Position numbers and translations under genes: made by a program | The notes under the pieces: generated by a model | What the model saw: only the letters and a program-made list of their open reading frames with translations | The model's database searches: none | Told to the model about the DNA's origin: nothing | Assembly: GCF_020283565.1 (NCBI RefSeq) | Contig: NC_060063.1 | Location: forward strand, 18,418,720-18,482,719 | DNA from: Trifolium pratense | Lineage: Eukaryota > Streptophyta > Magnoliopsida > Fabales > Fabaceae | Length of the DNA: 64,000 bases | Direction: 5' to 3' | Shown here: positions 1 to 11,254 of the stretch, piece by piece | Layout of the letters: the number at the start of each line of letters is the position of its first letter | How positions within the stretch are numbered: position 1 is the stretch's first letter

Positions 1-747
1 AATAAACACGAGCACATATCAAAGAATTAAACATTTTTTACCTCAACATTCAGAATCACTTCATCATCAAGACTCACTTTCTAAAAATCTCTCTCCGTGT
101 GTTGTGCTCGATACCACTGCTGTAAGCAATTCACTTTCCTTTTCGCCAAGCAGCACCTTTCTTCTTTGGCTCCACTGTGATCTTTGTTTGAATCTTTTGA
201 CGCTTCTTTTTCACTTTTGGTAGAAGAACTCCTCTGAAAATTCATCTTTTCTCGGATTTCTTGCAGGAAGCACTATATTCCTCTTCTTGGATACCTCTTT
301 GCACCATTTCCAGCACTCTCCAGAAAACAAAGATTTCTTGCATCCTCACCACCCACTTCTCAATTCTTTGATTGAAAAGTAATCTCTTTTGCGGAAGCCA
401 TTATTGAAACCCCATGGATCAATAGCCAATGGCTCTGATGTCACTGTTGGAACTTAATTAAAGCAAGAACATACACACATAATTGAGAGAGAATTAAGAG
501 AGAAAGAAGTTATTGTTATTGATCTCACTATATCACAATGTCACTTTACACCACTATTTATAATGTGTTGCTTACAGGTTAAGTTACTAACAAACTAGTA
601 ACTACCCCTAACTAACTCCCTAAGATCAAGTAACTAACATAACAGAAAAACTAACAAACACACAACTCATCACATAAAATCACCTAACTAACTCTTTTAC
701 TTGTGTTACAAGTAACCAACATTGGTTACAATGAATTACCCTCAACA
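1..747 (-). mobile_element. Ty1/copia element, 5' part only, cut by window edge
   Basis: Read on the minus strand, this is the 5' end of a copia element: LTR (445-747), a primer-binding site next to it, then the start of gag. The PBS region 432-443 resembles the complement of the initiator tRNA-Met 3' end (GCTCTGATGTCA against the usual GCTCTGATACCA, two mismatches). A gag start codon lies at 401-399 and opens with MASAKEITFQSKN, then hits a stop. Another frame continues with copia-gag-like text (KWVVRMQEIFVFW), so the gag is frameshifted and dead. The rest of the element lies left of the window, so no TSD can be tested. Confidence 0.7.
445..747 (-). repeat. LTR (303 bp) of the truncated copia element
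   Basis: The segment starts TGTTGG and ends CTCAACA, giving the short inverted TGTTG/CAACA ends of an LTR. Its left border is next to the degenerate PBS complement, which fixes the orientation as minus. The size suits a small copia lineage. Confidence 0.7.
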
Positions 748-865
748 CATCGCAATCACATTGAGAGAAACAAGGAGAGGGTTGAGATTTAGGCTTCGTT
801 TTGATCACAAAAGAAACTGAGAGGAAAGAAATTGAAAGGAAAGAAAGAGAATAAAAAGTGAAATT

Positions 866-3377
866 TGTAGCGTCCTCCCTAAAAATTAAGGCTAATTCTA
901 AGGATGAACTGCTAATCTACTCAACTAGCTAATACAAAAAACTGCGCGAAGCGATAAACGCTCGCTAAAACAGTAAAGTCGCCACCGAACTTTATTTATT
1001 CCACGCGGCCACGCGGAAAAGGAAAATATCGATAAAACCTTTAAGTGGAAAGGGTGGTCATCGCAACCAAAATTCCGGGTTCGGGAGTCGGTTATGCGAA
1101 GGGAAGGTATTAGCACCCCTCGCATCCGTTGTATTCAACGGGAACCTTCTCTTTAGATCTAGGATTAAAATTAGTTCTCGCGCTTGTGTAATGATGCTTT
1201 ATTATTTGTGCTATACTAATTAAACGAAGAAAAGACATTAAAAGACACTAAAGACTCTTAACATTTCTTTTGACACAAAAAGTTTTTTTATTAATGTGCT
1301 TGACGAGATACACCATCCCGCTCCTACGTATTCCCAGGTGCAATGGGAAATTCAAAGCTACACGCAGTTCTCGGGTAGAAAATACGTGTTTGTTGGTTGA
1401 TTTTAATTCGCAAAAAGGACTCTTTTTACACAAACACTCTTTTTTAACACATAATACACTCTTAACTACACAAAATACCCTTTTTAAATACACGGGACTC
1501 CTTTTTTAAACACATGGAAAAAACCTCTTAAACACATAAGACTCCTTAAAACATTTCTTAAACACATGAAACACTCTAATACATTTTTTAAACACATAAG
1601 ACTCAGTTAAACATTTTTCACAAAAAAGACTCAGTTTAGTGCGTTGCGTTCATTTTATGGTTTTTATTACTTTTTGAAAAGAAATAATTAAAAGAACGCC
1701 GGTTATCCACATTTCGAGGTAATCACCAAGAATACGAATAACCAGAGAACCGGAGAGCCACATGACAAACCGATCCTTTTTCATTCTATTTTTATTAAAA
1801 AAAAGACAAGTTTCTTTTTTATCACACAAATAACTTAACAAAAGAGATAAACTATTCTAACATACTAAACCCTAAAAAACAATCTAACATATTTCCACCT
1901 TTTTATACTAAAAGAAATAAAAATACGAAAGATAAAACACTAAAAAAAAAATTAAAAAAACACATTTTTTAAGTCAGGGGGGTGTAAACAGCAGATCTGG
2001 GCTGCACAGGGGGTGTGGATAGCAGAAAAATAGGTTCTGGGCTTAAGGCCCAACACCCCAATCAGCAAACCAACCAAAAATACAAAAAAAACGAAAAAAA
2101 CGAAAAAAAGAAAAACAACAGGGGGGGGAGGTTCGAACCCGTCCCCTCTGCTTCCTAGGGCGCGCGCTCCAGCCAACTGGGCTGTGGGAGCTGTTGTGTT
2201 AAAACCTCTCACCAACTTATACTTAAACCGAATCAACTTAAAATATTTTTTTAAAACAAACATTCCTATAAATGGCAAACTAAGACAGAAACCGTATAAT
2301 TTTCTTTCAGTTTCAGTTTTCTTCTTTCTCTCTTCTCCTCTCTCCCTAGGCTCTGCTAGGGTTTCTCATCCACCCACCGCCGGCGCGGCGGCCGTCAGGC
2401 CAGACGGCGGCGCCGCCATGCCGGAACCCTAAAAACCACCCAAAAAGAAAAAAGTTTCAAAGAACCCCCCCTTTATCCTACCCCTAGATCAAGAATCTGA
2501 ACATAAAAAGTTTAGAATCCTCACCCAAACGCAGATCGGAGGCAGTTTTTCTCAAAATCTCTCTTCTTCTTCTTCTTTTTCGTTCTGTTTTGTTTGTTTT
2601 TTGTTTACTGGTTGTGATGGTTATGGTGGTATGGTTGCTGTTTTTTTTAGAACGGTTGAAAAAAAGAAAGGGTTTTTCTGTTTCTTTTTTTTTTGTTTTT
2701 TTCTTTGCTGGATTTGAAGTTTTTTGTGATAAAAAAAAAAAAAAAATTAGGGTTTTTGTGGTTTGTTTTTGCAGGTGCGGCTCTCTCTTTTTTTCCTCTG
2801 AATTTTCTCCTCTGTTCTGAGTTTTGGGTTGCTGTTATATATACCCAAAAATTAGGGTTTGTGTTTGATGGAAAAGGGAAGAAGTTGACTTCAATTTTTT
2901 TCTTTGTTAAAGGCAGTGGTTTGAACGGGAAAGAGGACACTGTTTTGAGTTTGTGTTGTTCAGTGTTATGCAGGTGTTGCAGGTTATTTTAACTTTTGCT
3001 TCTTGTCTCTGTTGTGTTGCAGAACTTTGGGAAAAAAGAAAGAAGGGAAAGGAAAGATTCATCTGGGTTGGAGAATTCAGCCTCTGATCTTGCTGCTTTG
3101 GACATTGTTTTGATTTTTTTTTTTTTAAAAATGAATAAAATAAAAAAAATAAAAAAAAAGAAATAAATAAAAGAAGGGAAGAACACGTATAAAAAAAAAA
3201 GAAGAGAAAGGCCCTTTTTTTTGAAAAATAATAAAAAAAAAAAAAAAAGAATAAATAATAAAATAAATAAAAAAGTACTTGAACAAACAAATGAGGTATT
3301 TTAAAATACCTCTTTGCCGAAATTTCAGAAAAATAAAATAGACGAGAAACATCGTAGTCAAAATTTAGGGTACAACA
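866..3377. mobile_element. Solo LTR of a giant Ogre-like Ty3/gypsy element
   Basis: This 2512-bp block begins TGTAGCG, ends GGTACAACA and is flanked on both sides by AAATT (861-865 and 3378-3382). That is an exact 5-bp target-site duplication, so this is a complete solo LTR left by LTR-LTR recombination. The motif near 1084-1150 (GGAGTCGGTTATGCGAAGGG, then AGGTATTAGCACC) is one I know from long Ogre-type LTRs of legumes. That family label rests on memory, while the borders are seen directly. The 3' half is rich in poly-A and poly-T runs and has no credible coding region. Host DNA is continuous across the insertion (repeated aaagaaaga text on both sides). Confidence 0.82.
2121..2190 (-). other. 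tRNA-like A/B-box segment inside the solo LTR
   Basis: Read on the minus strand the segment contains CCCAGTTGGCTGGAGC (tRNA D-arm/A-box-like) and, about 30 bases on, GGGTTCGAACC (T-arm/B-box-like). The acceptor and T stems do not pair convincingly, so it is not called as a tRNA gene. It could be a tRNA relic, a SINE head or a chance internal Pol III promoter. Confidence 0.35.
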
Positions 3378-3382
3378 AAATT

Positions 3383-5829
3383 ATTATTTAGTTGTTTGGT
3401 ATAAAGGAAAGTGGTAGTAAAGAAAGATAAAAAGTAATAAAAAAGAAAGATGTATATTTTCACAATGACAAAAGTAACCCTAACAACCTTCTTTAATTAC
3501 AAGAGATTTAATAATTATTTTTTAACAAAACAAAAATAATTTGGCTTAATTAATTAAATGTCACATTGGTCCCTTCTGTTAATTTATTAACACATAAATC
3601 TTTTAATCTTGACATTTGATTCTTTTATCAAAATAGTAATTATTGGATTTTGTATGTCTACCATATCTAGCAATACACCACCAACAACTATTTTTTCTCT
3701 TCATTTCTTCATCTTATTCGACGAACACACCATTGAAGCTCCAATGAAGCTTTCACAAAAAAACTCAAATAGGCCTCAAAAATCACAAAAGAATACACAA
3801 ATTCACTTGATTTTTCACACTGGTCATAAATCTATGCTTAGATTTCACAATGGAGCTTATATTTTGAAAACCAGAACAACAACTTAAGAACATAAAAATG
3901 ACCAAAACATGATTCAAGCAAACCCATGCAAAATTAATGGTTGAAAAAGCTTCAGAACGTGATATTGAACATAGATCAACTAATACTTACTTGGTTTAAG
4001 CTTCCGAAGGTTCATGTGTGTTTTTATTAACGGATCTCAAAATGACTCAAAGGGGAAGCAATAAATTGTGATGAAAGAGAAGAGATTACAAGAGGAGGTT
4101 GTTAAGAAGGTTGATGATGCCAAGAGAAAAGAGGTTGTTGCAAAGGGGAAGGAAGAAATGGTTGAGTAAATTTTTGGATTTTGTTTGAATATTTGAATTT
4201 TTTTTCTCTTTTGGTTTTTTTTTTCATGAAGTTTAATTTAAGAAGATAGATGAACAAGAGACTATAATAAAAAAACTCAATAATTATAAAGGCATATTAG
4301 TTTTTTTCTTTTTCGTGAAAAAGAAAAAACAATTTAATCCTTTAATTTAAATCAAAATTAATAAAATAAAAGTTTCACATGTTCCATTTTTATTTTTTAT
4401 GAAAATATTGCTTGAAGTTTAAACCAACTTTCACTATTATTTTAAGGGTCTATACATAATATGAATTTTTTTTTAAAATTGTCCACCCCTGGAAGGTGAA
4501 CCGTGTATTTCATAAGGTATCGAAAAAGTGTATATATAAGTAAATTTTTTTATAAAAAAAATTAATTTTTTAAATTCATTGAAAAAATAATGTATTTAGT
4601 CAATAATGTAGATTATATATATTATTTTCTCAATGAATATTTAAAAAAAAAAAACTTCAAAATTATAAATAAAAAGAAAGGTGGAGTAGTAGAAAGAAGG
4701 GAACCAAACAAAACTCTCAAAGTTTCTCTTTTTTATTTTTTTTCTTCATGTAATTGACTGTTGTTAGCCTCTATTTTTCGTACACCTTGTGCCAATTTGG
4801 GAATTTATTTTTAATATATTTGGTTCTTTGAACGATTAAAACCTTCGAGAGAAAATTAACAAAATCTGTAATAGAAAAGACCATTCTAGCTAGATCTTCT
4901 CTAGTGCCAACTGCCAACAGGTGTGAAATCCCACCAAATGAAAACATTAAGTTTATAGGCATAATGATTGTCTTTTCTAAAAATATGATAAATGAATAAA
5001 TTCATAGAACTGATCTTAGAGAGACAAGTTAACCGTTTATTCTTCGGTTGTCAAGGGACAAAATGAGATGACTTGAAGGTCAAGATAGCCAACTTTGAGT
5101 CACTTTAGATCAGATCTATATTAGATATTCCATATTTTAAAGACCAATAATTTTTTATTCTTTATATTCCATATATATATATATATATATGAATTGTTTA
5201 TATAAAATTTGGTTTAATATATATTTCCCTAATAGTTCAACAAAAGTAAATCTATTATCAAAAGAAAATAAAAGTAAATCTTGGTGAAAAACAAAAGCAA
5301 GTAAATATTTTTTTTAGACAAATAAAATAATCTCACTTTGGAAGAAATATTACATGGAAGATGTATAAAATCGATTGATCAAAGATTTTCGTGATCAATT
5401 AACACAAGACAACAAATTAAATTTTATTTACATCTCTGTTTTTGACAATAAACTTTATTTATAACTTTTGAATCAAAAAACTTTATTTATAACTTGATAG
5501 ACAAGTTTTTATAAATAAAAAAGGCTGCCTAAAAAAAAGGGTCACAAAAAAAAAATTGACATATATTTTGTTTCCAAATAAGATCTAAATTTTTTTTTTT
5601 GTGGTTTACAGATCTAAATTAATTATTTGTTATAAAAAAATCTAAATATATGTTTTTTTAACTAAATCTAAAAGCTTAAGGATATTGATCCCATATTTTA
5701 TTTTTTGATAGAATATTGATCCCTTATATTATTAAAAAAAAAAACTATTTATCCCTTATTGAAATTTTATATTTGATTTTTTTTTTACTAAATCACTTTT
5801 ATTTATCCTTAATTTATTTGTTAACATCT
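3383..5829. other. AT-rich spacer, no recognisable gene
   Basis: No plant gene family was recognised here. The open frame at 3609-3887 is of ordinary length for AT-rich DNA and has no known motif. Short low-complexity tracts are present, such as (TA)n near 5171-5190. Confidence 0.5.
4071..4169 (+). pseudogene. Short Lys/Glu-rich open frame, possible exon relic
   Basis: A 32-codon frame, ATG to TAA, encodes a charged helix-like peptide beginning MKEKRLQEEVVKKVDDAKRK. The codon usage is less AT-biased than its surroundings, which suggests a relic of a coding exon. I cannot name the parent gene, no splice partner is visible, and it may be chance. Confidence 0.2.
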
Positions 5830-5940
5830 CCTTCTATATATACATCTCCTGCAAACTCAAACATCACACTTTTTGTTTTTGAGTATTACAACAGAGTCAC
5901 ATAATTTGAGTCTTGGAGAGATCATTCACTATTAAGGTAA
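5830..5940 (+). promoter_or_regulatory. Possible TATA box and 5' leader, perhaps of the MADS gene
   Basis: CTATATATACATCTCC near 5835 is a good plant TATA element. It is followed by leader-like text and a possible 5' splice donor (TTAAG/GTAAAA, about 5936). The MADS ATG at 8171 is directly preceded by a possible acceptor (TTGAAG). A 5'-UTR intron of about 2.2 kb joining them would place the AT minisatellite inside the transcription unit. This is inference only; a promoter nearer 8171 is equally possible. Confidence 0.25.
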
Positions 5941-6534
5941 AACACACTGATCTTATAACTTTCGTATTTTATATATTTACACAATGGTTGTTTATTTTTT
6001 TTGTCTTTGTCCTTGTTCTTGTGTTTGATTTTGTTTTAGTATGTTCTTGGGGTTTGTTTTTATCATGTTGTTGTCTTGTGGAAAGAACCATTCACCGTCA
6101 CAACCTTTTATGTTTAAATTAAATGTTAACTTTGTCTTCTTTTTTTCTAGAAAATTCTAACATTAAAGGACAAGAAAAATTAAATGTTAGAAAATTCTAA
6201 CATTCATTGTTTTAGTATATTCTTAGAGTAATCTGTGTCGTAACCTTATGACGATATTTTTTTAAGTTATAGTTTGGTAATCAAAATTGGAAGCAATTTA
6301 TTTTAAAAATTTAGATGTAGTTAATAAGTATTTAGAATTTTGTTGGAAAGATGCAGACAAATATATTTTTTTGCAAAGTGTTAATTATGAATTTTGATTA
6401 GTTTTAAAGGTTAAAATAATTATATGGTGTAAAATTGTGAAAAGACATAAGATTCACTTTGAACATGCCCCTAAAAGACATAAGATTTTAAATAGTTACA
6501 TGATTCTTGTTAACCAAAAGAACATTGAATAACA

Positions 6535-7159
6535 AAGTTAGAACTTATCCCGCATAAAATAAATTTTTTAAAATTTTTATAAGTTAGAATTAGTCTCGTA
6601 TACGACAATTAATTTTAAATTTATGTAAGTTCGAAATTATCATGTATAAAGTAGTTTTTTTTTAAAAAAAGAAATTTATAATTTATAACTTGTCTCACAT
6701 TTAATAAATATTTCTCAATTTTTATCAGTTAAAATTTATCTTGTACATATAATTAATTTGGAATTTATATAAGTTAGAACTTATCCCGTATAAAATAAGT
6801 TTTTTGAAATTTTTATAATTTAGAACTTGTCTCACATATGATAATTATTTTGAAATCTAAGTTATAATTTGTCCCGTATCTGATAATTAATTTGAAATTT
6901 ATATAAGTTAGAACTTATCCCGTATAAAAGTTTTTTTTTTTAGTTTTTATAATTTAGAACTTGTTTCACTATCTCACGTTTGATAATTATTTTGAAATTT
7001 TTATCAGTTAGAAATTGTCTCGTATATGATAGTTATTTGAAATTTATATAAGTTAGAACTTATTCTGTATAAAATAATTTTTTTAAAAAAAATTGTAATT
7101 GGTTAGAACTTTCTCACATTTGATAACTATTTTAAAAAATTTATCAATTAGAATTTGTC

Positions 7160-7239
<80 letters not shown>

Positions 7240-7445
7240 TAGTTCGTTTGAAATTTAAATAAGTTAGAACTTATCCCGTATAAAATAGTTTTTTTGAAAT
7301 TTTTATTAGTTATAACTTGTGTCACATGTGATAATTATTTTGATTTTTTTATCAGTGATAATTTATCCCGTATACGATAGTTTCTTTTTATAGGATCCGT
7401 ATACGATAGTTAAAATTTATATATAAATTAAAATTATCCAGTGTA
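6535..7445. repeat. Degenerate AT-rich minisatellite array
   Basis: Variants of two linked phrases, 'TTAGAACTTATCCCGTATAA' and 'TTGTCTCACATTTGATAAT', recur about every 110-130 bases, separated by TTTGAAATTTTTAT-like spacers. At least six diverged units are visible. No coding potential is seen. Confidence 0.7.
7162..7237. repeat. (AT)38 microsatellite
   Basis: An uninterrupted run of 38 AT dinucleotides (76 bp) sits inside the minisatellite array. It is probably highly length-polymorphic. Confidence 0.95.
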
Positions 7446-8170
7446 TATAGAATTTTGAATAAGTGATGAGGGGAAAAAATTTTGAATTTGAAATTTGGTG
7501 AGACATTGAAAGAAGCAAAAAGATGTCACATGTGTTTGTGACTTAGATGGCTTAGTTTCATCAAACTGAAAAAGACATAAATGACTCAGTGGCTTGGTTA
7601 AAATGTAAAATCTAGTTTGATAAAACATTTTTCCACTCACAAATGCCCTAAATGGCTGATATGACTTGGTTTCATTTGAAAAGGAGTGATACTTTTAGTT
7701 TAATCATCAAATTTTTGGACATTAATTACCCCCACTTAGGATACATGGCAGCACCTTAAGCAATGATAGTTTAAACTTATTCAGAGCAATTAACTTTCTT
7801 ATAAGATTATATAGATATATAGTAATAGTTTTGTCTTTGTGTTATCGATTTTTTAAAAGTAAAAATAGTTACACTATTAAATTATTTTTGAATTACTTAA
7901 CATATGTCTTATGAGTGCAAGTTAGCGAGACCTATTCTTTTATCTATTTTCTTTATGCTCTTTATTTTCCTTAATATTTCTTTATTTTTGTTTTACTAAA
8001 TAATTATTTTTTTAGTTGTCATCGTATGCTTAACTCAATATAATTATTTTGATTTTTTGAACGTAAACCTTTAAATATTTCAGCACGAATGGGAATTATT
8101 ATTATTTTGGGCATTTAATTTGTTGACTAGTTCTTTTTAACTATATTGTATTTTGTTTGAAATTTGAAGA

Positions 8171-9346
8171 ATGGGCCGTGCAAAAATAGCTATGAAATAC
8201 ATCCAAAAGGGGAAATCTCGCAAACTATCTTACAATCAGAGAATAAATGGATTAAAAAGCAAAATTTCTGAATTTTCTAAGTCCGGAGCAAAAGCTTGCT
8301 TGATTGTGTACAATGATGATGATAATTTTGGAGCGATGACATGGCCAGAAGATCCAACAACCGTAAACTCCATGCTTCAAGAATATGAGCATCAAAAGAT
8401 TGAGACACCTCCTAAGATATTTGATGTCAAAGACTACTTTGAAAATAAAAAAGATATAGCTCAAGCTGCAATTATCAAGGTGCGCAAAGATATCCTCAAG
8501 AACAAGTATCCAACTTGGCATCCAAATTTCAATCAAATGGAAGAGAAAAATCTCATTTCTTTCATTACTAGCATAGAGGAAAAGATTCAAGTTTGTAATG
8601 GAAAAATTAGCATGCTTAAAGATATGCAACAAAATGACACTAATTTCTTGCAAAACACTCCTCACATGCAAATTATGGTACAAGAGAATGTTACCATACC
8701 TCAAATGCAACAACAAATTCATGCTCCTATGAAATCAATTGATGATATACAAGCTGAGAATGTTACCATACCTCAAATGCAACAACAAATTCATGCTCCT
8801 ATGAAGTCAATTGATGATATTAGTGAGATGGTGGTACAAGAGAATGTTTTCATACCTCAAATGCATGCCCCTATGAAGTCAATTGATGATATTAGTGAGA
8901 TGATGGTACAAGAGAATGTTATCATACCTCAAATGCAACAACAAATTCATGCTCCTATGAAGTCAATTGATGATATTAGTGAGATGGTGGTACAAGAGAA
9001 TGTTTTCATACCTCAAATGCATGCCCCTATGAAGTCAATTGATGATATTAGTGAGATGATGGTACAAGAGAATGTTACCATACATCAAATGCAACAACAA
9101 ATTCATCCTCCTGTGAAGTCAATTGATTACATTAATGAGATGATGGATTTCACCGATCTTGTTGATTTGCCTCCTATTTCATCAACAAAGCAACTTGGTC
9201 AATTTGTGGAGTGTGGTAATCAAGTGTTTAATCATGATACTCAACTTGTTGATCCTATTGATTGGACTAATTATCTTGATCCTGATATTTTCAACTGGGC
9301 TAGTAACCCAGATGAGCTTTCTTGCAAAGATATTTCAACTAGGTGA
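8171..9346 (+). CDS. Type I (M-gamma) MADS-box transcription factor with repeated C-terminal tail
   Basis: This intronless 391-codon frame opens with a MADS domain (residues 1 to about 60): MGRAKIAMKYIQKGKSRKLS, then the conserved helix and beta segment ending ACLIVYND. The following WPEDP and the absence of a K-box place it in type I, M-gamma (AGL80/PHERES-like) by family knowledge. Such proteins bind CArG-like DNA in the nucleus, usually with M-alpha partners, in female gametophyte or endosperm. Residues 60-150 hold the M-gamma middle region, including a predicted coiled segment near 122-150. Residues 172-325 are about six 24- or 28-residue repeats (ENV.IPQM...HAPMKSIDDI). The last 65 residues are acidic and aromatic. 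The start is the first ATG of the MADS domain. No frame damage is seen, so it may be active. Confidence 0.88.
   Translation: MGRAKIAMKYIQKGKSRKLSYNQRINGLKSKISEFSKSGAKACLIVYNDDDNFGAMTWPEDPTTVNSMLQEYEHQKIETPPKIFDVKDYFENKKDIAQAAIIKVRKDILKNKYPTWHPNFNQMEEKNLISFITSIEEKIQVCNGKISMLKDMQQNDTNFLQNTPHMQIMVQENVTIPQMQQQIHAPMKSIDDIQAENVTIPQMQQQIHAPMKSIDDISEMVVQENVFIPQMHAPMKSIDDISEMMVQENVIIPQMQQQIHAPMKSIDDISEMVVQENVFIPQMHAPMKSIDDISEMMVQENVTIHQMQQQIHPPVKSIDYINEMMDFTDLVDLPPISSTKQLGQFVECGNQVFNHDTQLVDPIDWTNYLDPDIFNWASNPDELSCKDISTR
8684..9145 (+). repeat. In-frame coding minisatellite (72/84-bp units) of the MADS gene
   Basis: Six tandem units encode ENVTIPQMQQQIHAPMKSID-type blocks. Long units (84 bp) carry QMQQQIHAPM and short ones (72 bp) carry QMHAPM. 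From unit 2 they run long-short-long-short, so the array probably grew by duplication of a 156-bp pair. All length steps are multiples of 3, so the frame is kept. Confidence 0.9.
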
Positions 9347-9924
9347 CATGAGATGTTTGATATCGACACATAGAGTTACATTTATAATTTTATATTTTTC
9401 AAATTATTATTCATGTCAACATGGTATAATATCATCATTATCTTAGTTCTTCATAGTTTTAAACATATATGGCTACATTATGTTTTTAGCTTGCTAATCA
9501 AAGATGAGACTATGTTTTAGGTTTTCTAGTATTTTCATTTGGTTTCATTTTTTTTGGTTTGGTGTTTTTAAAACTTTATCTCTTTAAGTGACGTGTTTTG
9601 TTTTGAAAATATTTGTATATATATATTGCATTACTATTTTTATTTTTTTTACTATTGTATTGCATTACTATTGCTTAGATTTTGAGTTTTGTGCAGGGTT
9701 TGATATTCATGTTTACTTAATATTTATAAAATAAGAAAAGGTCAAAATTTACTCCATTTCTATAAACTCCAGTTATCCAGGTTTTAATTTGCTCCGCAAC
9801 ACATGGCAGTTAAAACTTTCAACGGCAAAGATTAAAAATCTCAAATTCATTATTTTTTTAACAAACATAGCAAATTCAAGACCAATCTACTTCATACAAA
9901 CCCAACCCTCATTTCTTTATAATT
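9347..9924 (+). other. 3' flank/UTR of the MADS gene
   Basis: T-rich non-coding DNA with several AATAAA-like and TATATA motifs follows the stop codon. No gene is seen. The first 40 bases match the tail of the MADS pseudogene (30842 onward). Confidence 0.5.
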
Positions 9925-9940
9925 AGAACCCAATCGCCTT

Positions 9941-10123
9941 ACCAAATGTTAGTTGGTTCAGTGGTGATTGACGTTGAACTTGGTGGGGAGGACCACAGTT
10001 CGATCCCCTGCAACTGCATTTGGGAGGAAACTGGAACCACTTGATGCCAGAACTCGCCTCGAACTCTGGATTACTAGGGTCCTCTTCCTCCAAGAACCAG
10101 AGGTGAAAACCAAAAAGAAAAAA
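9941..10123 (+). mobile_element. tRNA-derived SINE with 16-bp TSD
   Basis: The head carries an A-box-like TTAGTTGGTTCAGTGG and a B-box-like CAGTTCGATCCC with correct spacing. An A-rich tail (AAAACCAAAAAGAAAAAA) ends the element. The flanks AGAACCCAATCGCCTT (9925-9940) and AGAACTCAATCGCCTT (10124-10139) form a 16-bp target-site duplication with one mismatch. These are the marks of LINE-driven retroposition. The length (183 bp) and sequence resemble SINEs common in legumes. Confidence 0.9.
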
Positions 10124-10139
10124 AGAACTCAATCGCCTT

Positions 10140-10730
10140 TATGCCTCCCCATATCTCAGCATCTCGCCATCAATCTCGGTCGCCTCATTGTCAGTCTCTC
10201 CATATTTTTGCCTAACTGTGTCCATGTAGTGTTGTGCTTTTAGAGAAATATAAATGTAATTACCTTTTTAAATACTCTAAAGAGTCCCAAGATCTTCTTT
10301 ATCTTAGATCAAGACATCATCTCTTCTCCCTAAATGTCTTTTATACAAAAAAGTAAATCTTGGTAAAAAAATTTAAATATTTTAAGACAATAAATCAATC
10401 TACCTTTGGTAGAAATAGTTACATGGAAGATTTTCGCAGACAAAACACGATACAAGCGGAAAAAAAAATTAAAATTATTTTTAACCCTCTGGTTGGTTCT
10501 TAGGGGAAGGGAGTTTCTGTAAATATAGAGTTCAGCCGCGATGTAAGTAAAGTCTAGCAAAATATTATTGTCACCAAGAAATCGAACTTGGGTTCTTTGA
10601 ACAATTTGTTCGAATGAGGCTCATTAACCACTTGAGCTCAATATATTTGTTTGTGTAACTATATGCATTCAGAGATATATAAACTATGCACAAAAAATGA
10701 TGGACTGAATGCACATTATATTCATGTAGG
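10140..10730. other. Spacer, no gene seen
   Basis: AT-rich sequence between the SINE and the MADS pseudogene. No family was recognised. Confidence 0.45.
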
Positions 10731-11254
10731 ATATAAAAGGAGAAATCTCGCAAACTAACTTTCAATCAGAGAACAAATGGATTAAGGAGTAAATTCAACA
10801 ATCAATTCATGCTCCAATGAAGTGAATTAATGATATATTAATGAGATGGTGGATTTCACCGATCTTGTTGATTTGTCTCCTAGTTCATCACCAAAGCAAC
10901 TTGGTGAAACCGTGGAGTGTGGTAATCAAGTGGTTAATCATGATGACCATCGAGCTACTCAACATGTTGATGATTGGACTAATCAACATGATCCTGATAT
11001 TTAATGCTCCATGTTTATTTTATGAATGATGTGTTAACCTTTCGATTGTATAGCTCGCTAGCTTTTTGAGTTATTGCATAGGACTTAAGCTCTAGTTTGT
11101 AGCTTTATTTTGTATTTGTCCACATTATTGGGACAAGTATTTCTTGTCTTGATTCCATTATTTAATACAATTCATATCTTTGCTGTTAAAAAAAGAATAT
11201 GATCCTGATATTTTCAATTGGGCTGGTCAATCAGATGAGTTTTCTTGAAAAAAT
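10731..11254 (+). pseudogene. Truncated copy of the neighbouring MADS gene
   Basis: 10731-10795 matches MADS-domain codons of the gene at 8171 (GGAGAAATCTCGCAAAC and onward). The copy then jumps directly to the repeat/tail region (10799 onward, ATTCATGCTCCAATGAAG), so most of the MADS domain and all of the middle region are deleted. The tail (GATTTCACCGATCTTGTTGA) is followed to CATGATCCTGATATTT. There it is split by a 196-bp retroposon (11003-11198), resumes, and reaches a premature TGA at 11245. Four bases beyond 11250 it is split again by copia element A. It is a dispersed or tandem duplicate of the intact gene and cannot make a MADS protein. Confidence 0.88.
11003..11198 (+). mobile_element. 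Short retroposon (likely 5'-truncated LINE 3' end), 15-bp TSD
   Basis: This 196-bp insert in the MADS pseudogene ends in TTAAAAAAAGAAT and is flanked by perfect ATGATCCTGATATTT copies (10988-11002 and 11199-11213). The long TSD and A-rich end show target-primed reverse transcription. The T-rich text looks like the 3' end of a plant L1-type LINE, but a truncated cellular cDNA is possible. Confidence 0.8.

Noticed and set aside
2590..3290. Several Phe/Lys-rich open frames on both strands
   Set aside because: Poly-T/poly-A tracts of the solo LTR translate into low-complexity peptides. No start context or family.
7083..7325. Open frame with an Ile-Tyr repeat
   Set aside because: It is the translation of the (AT)38 microsatellite.
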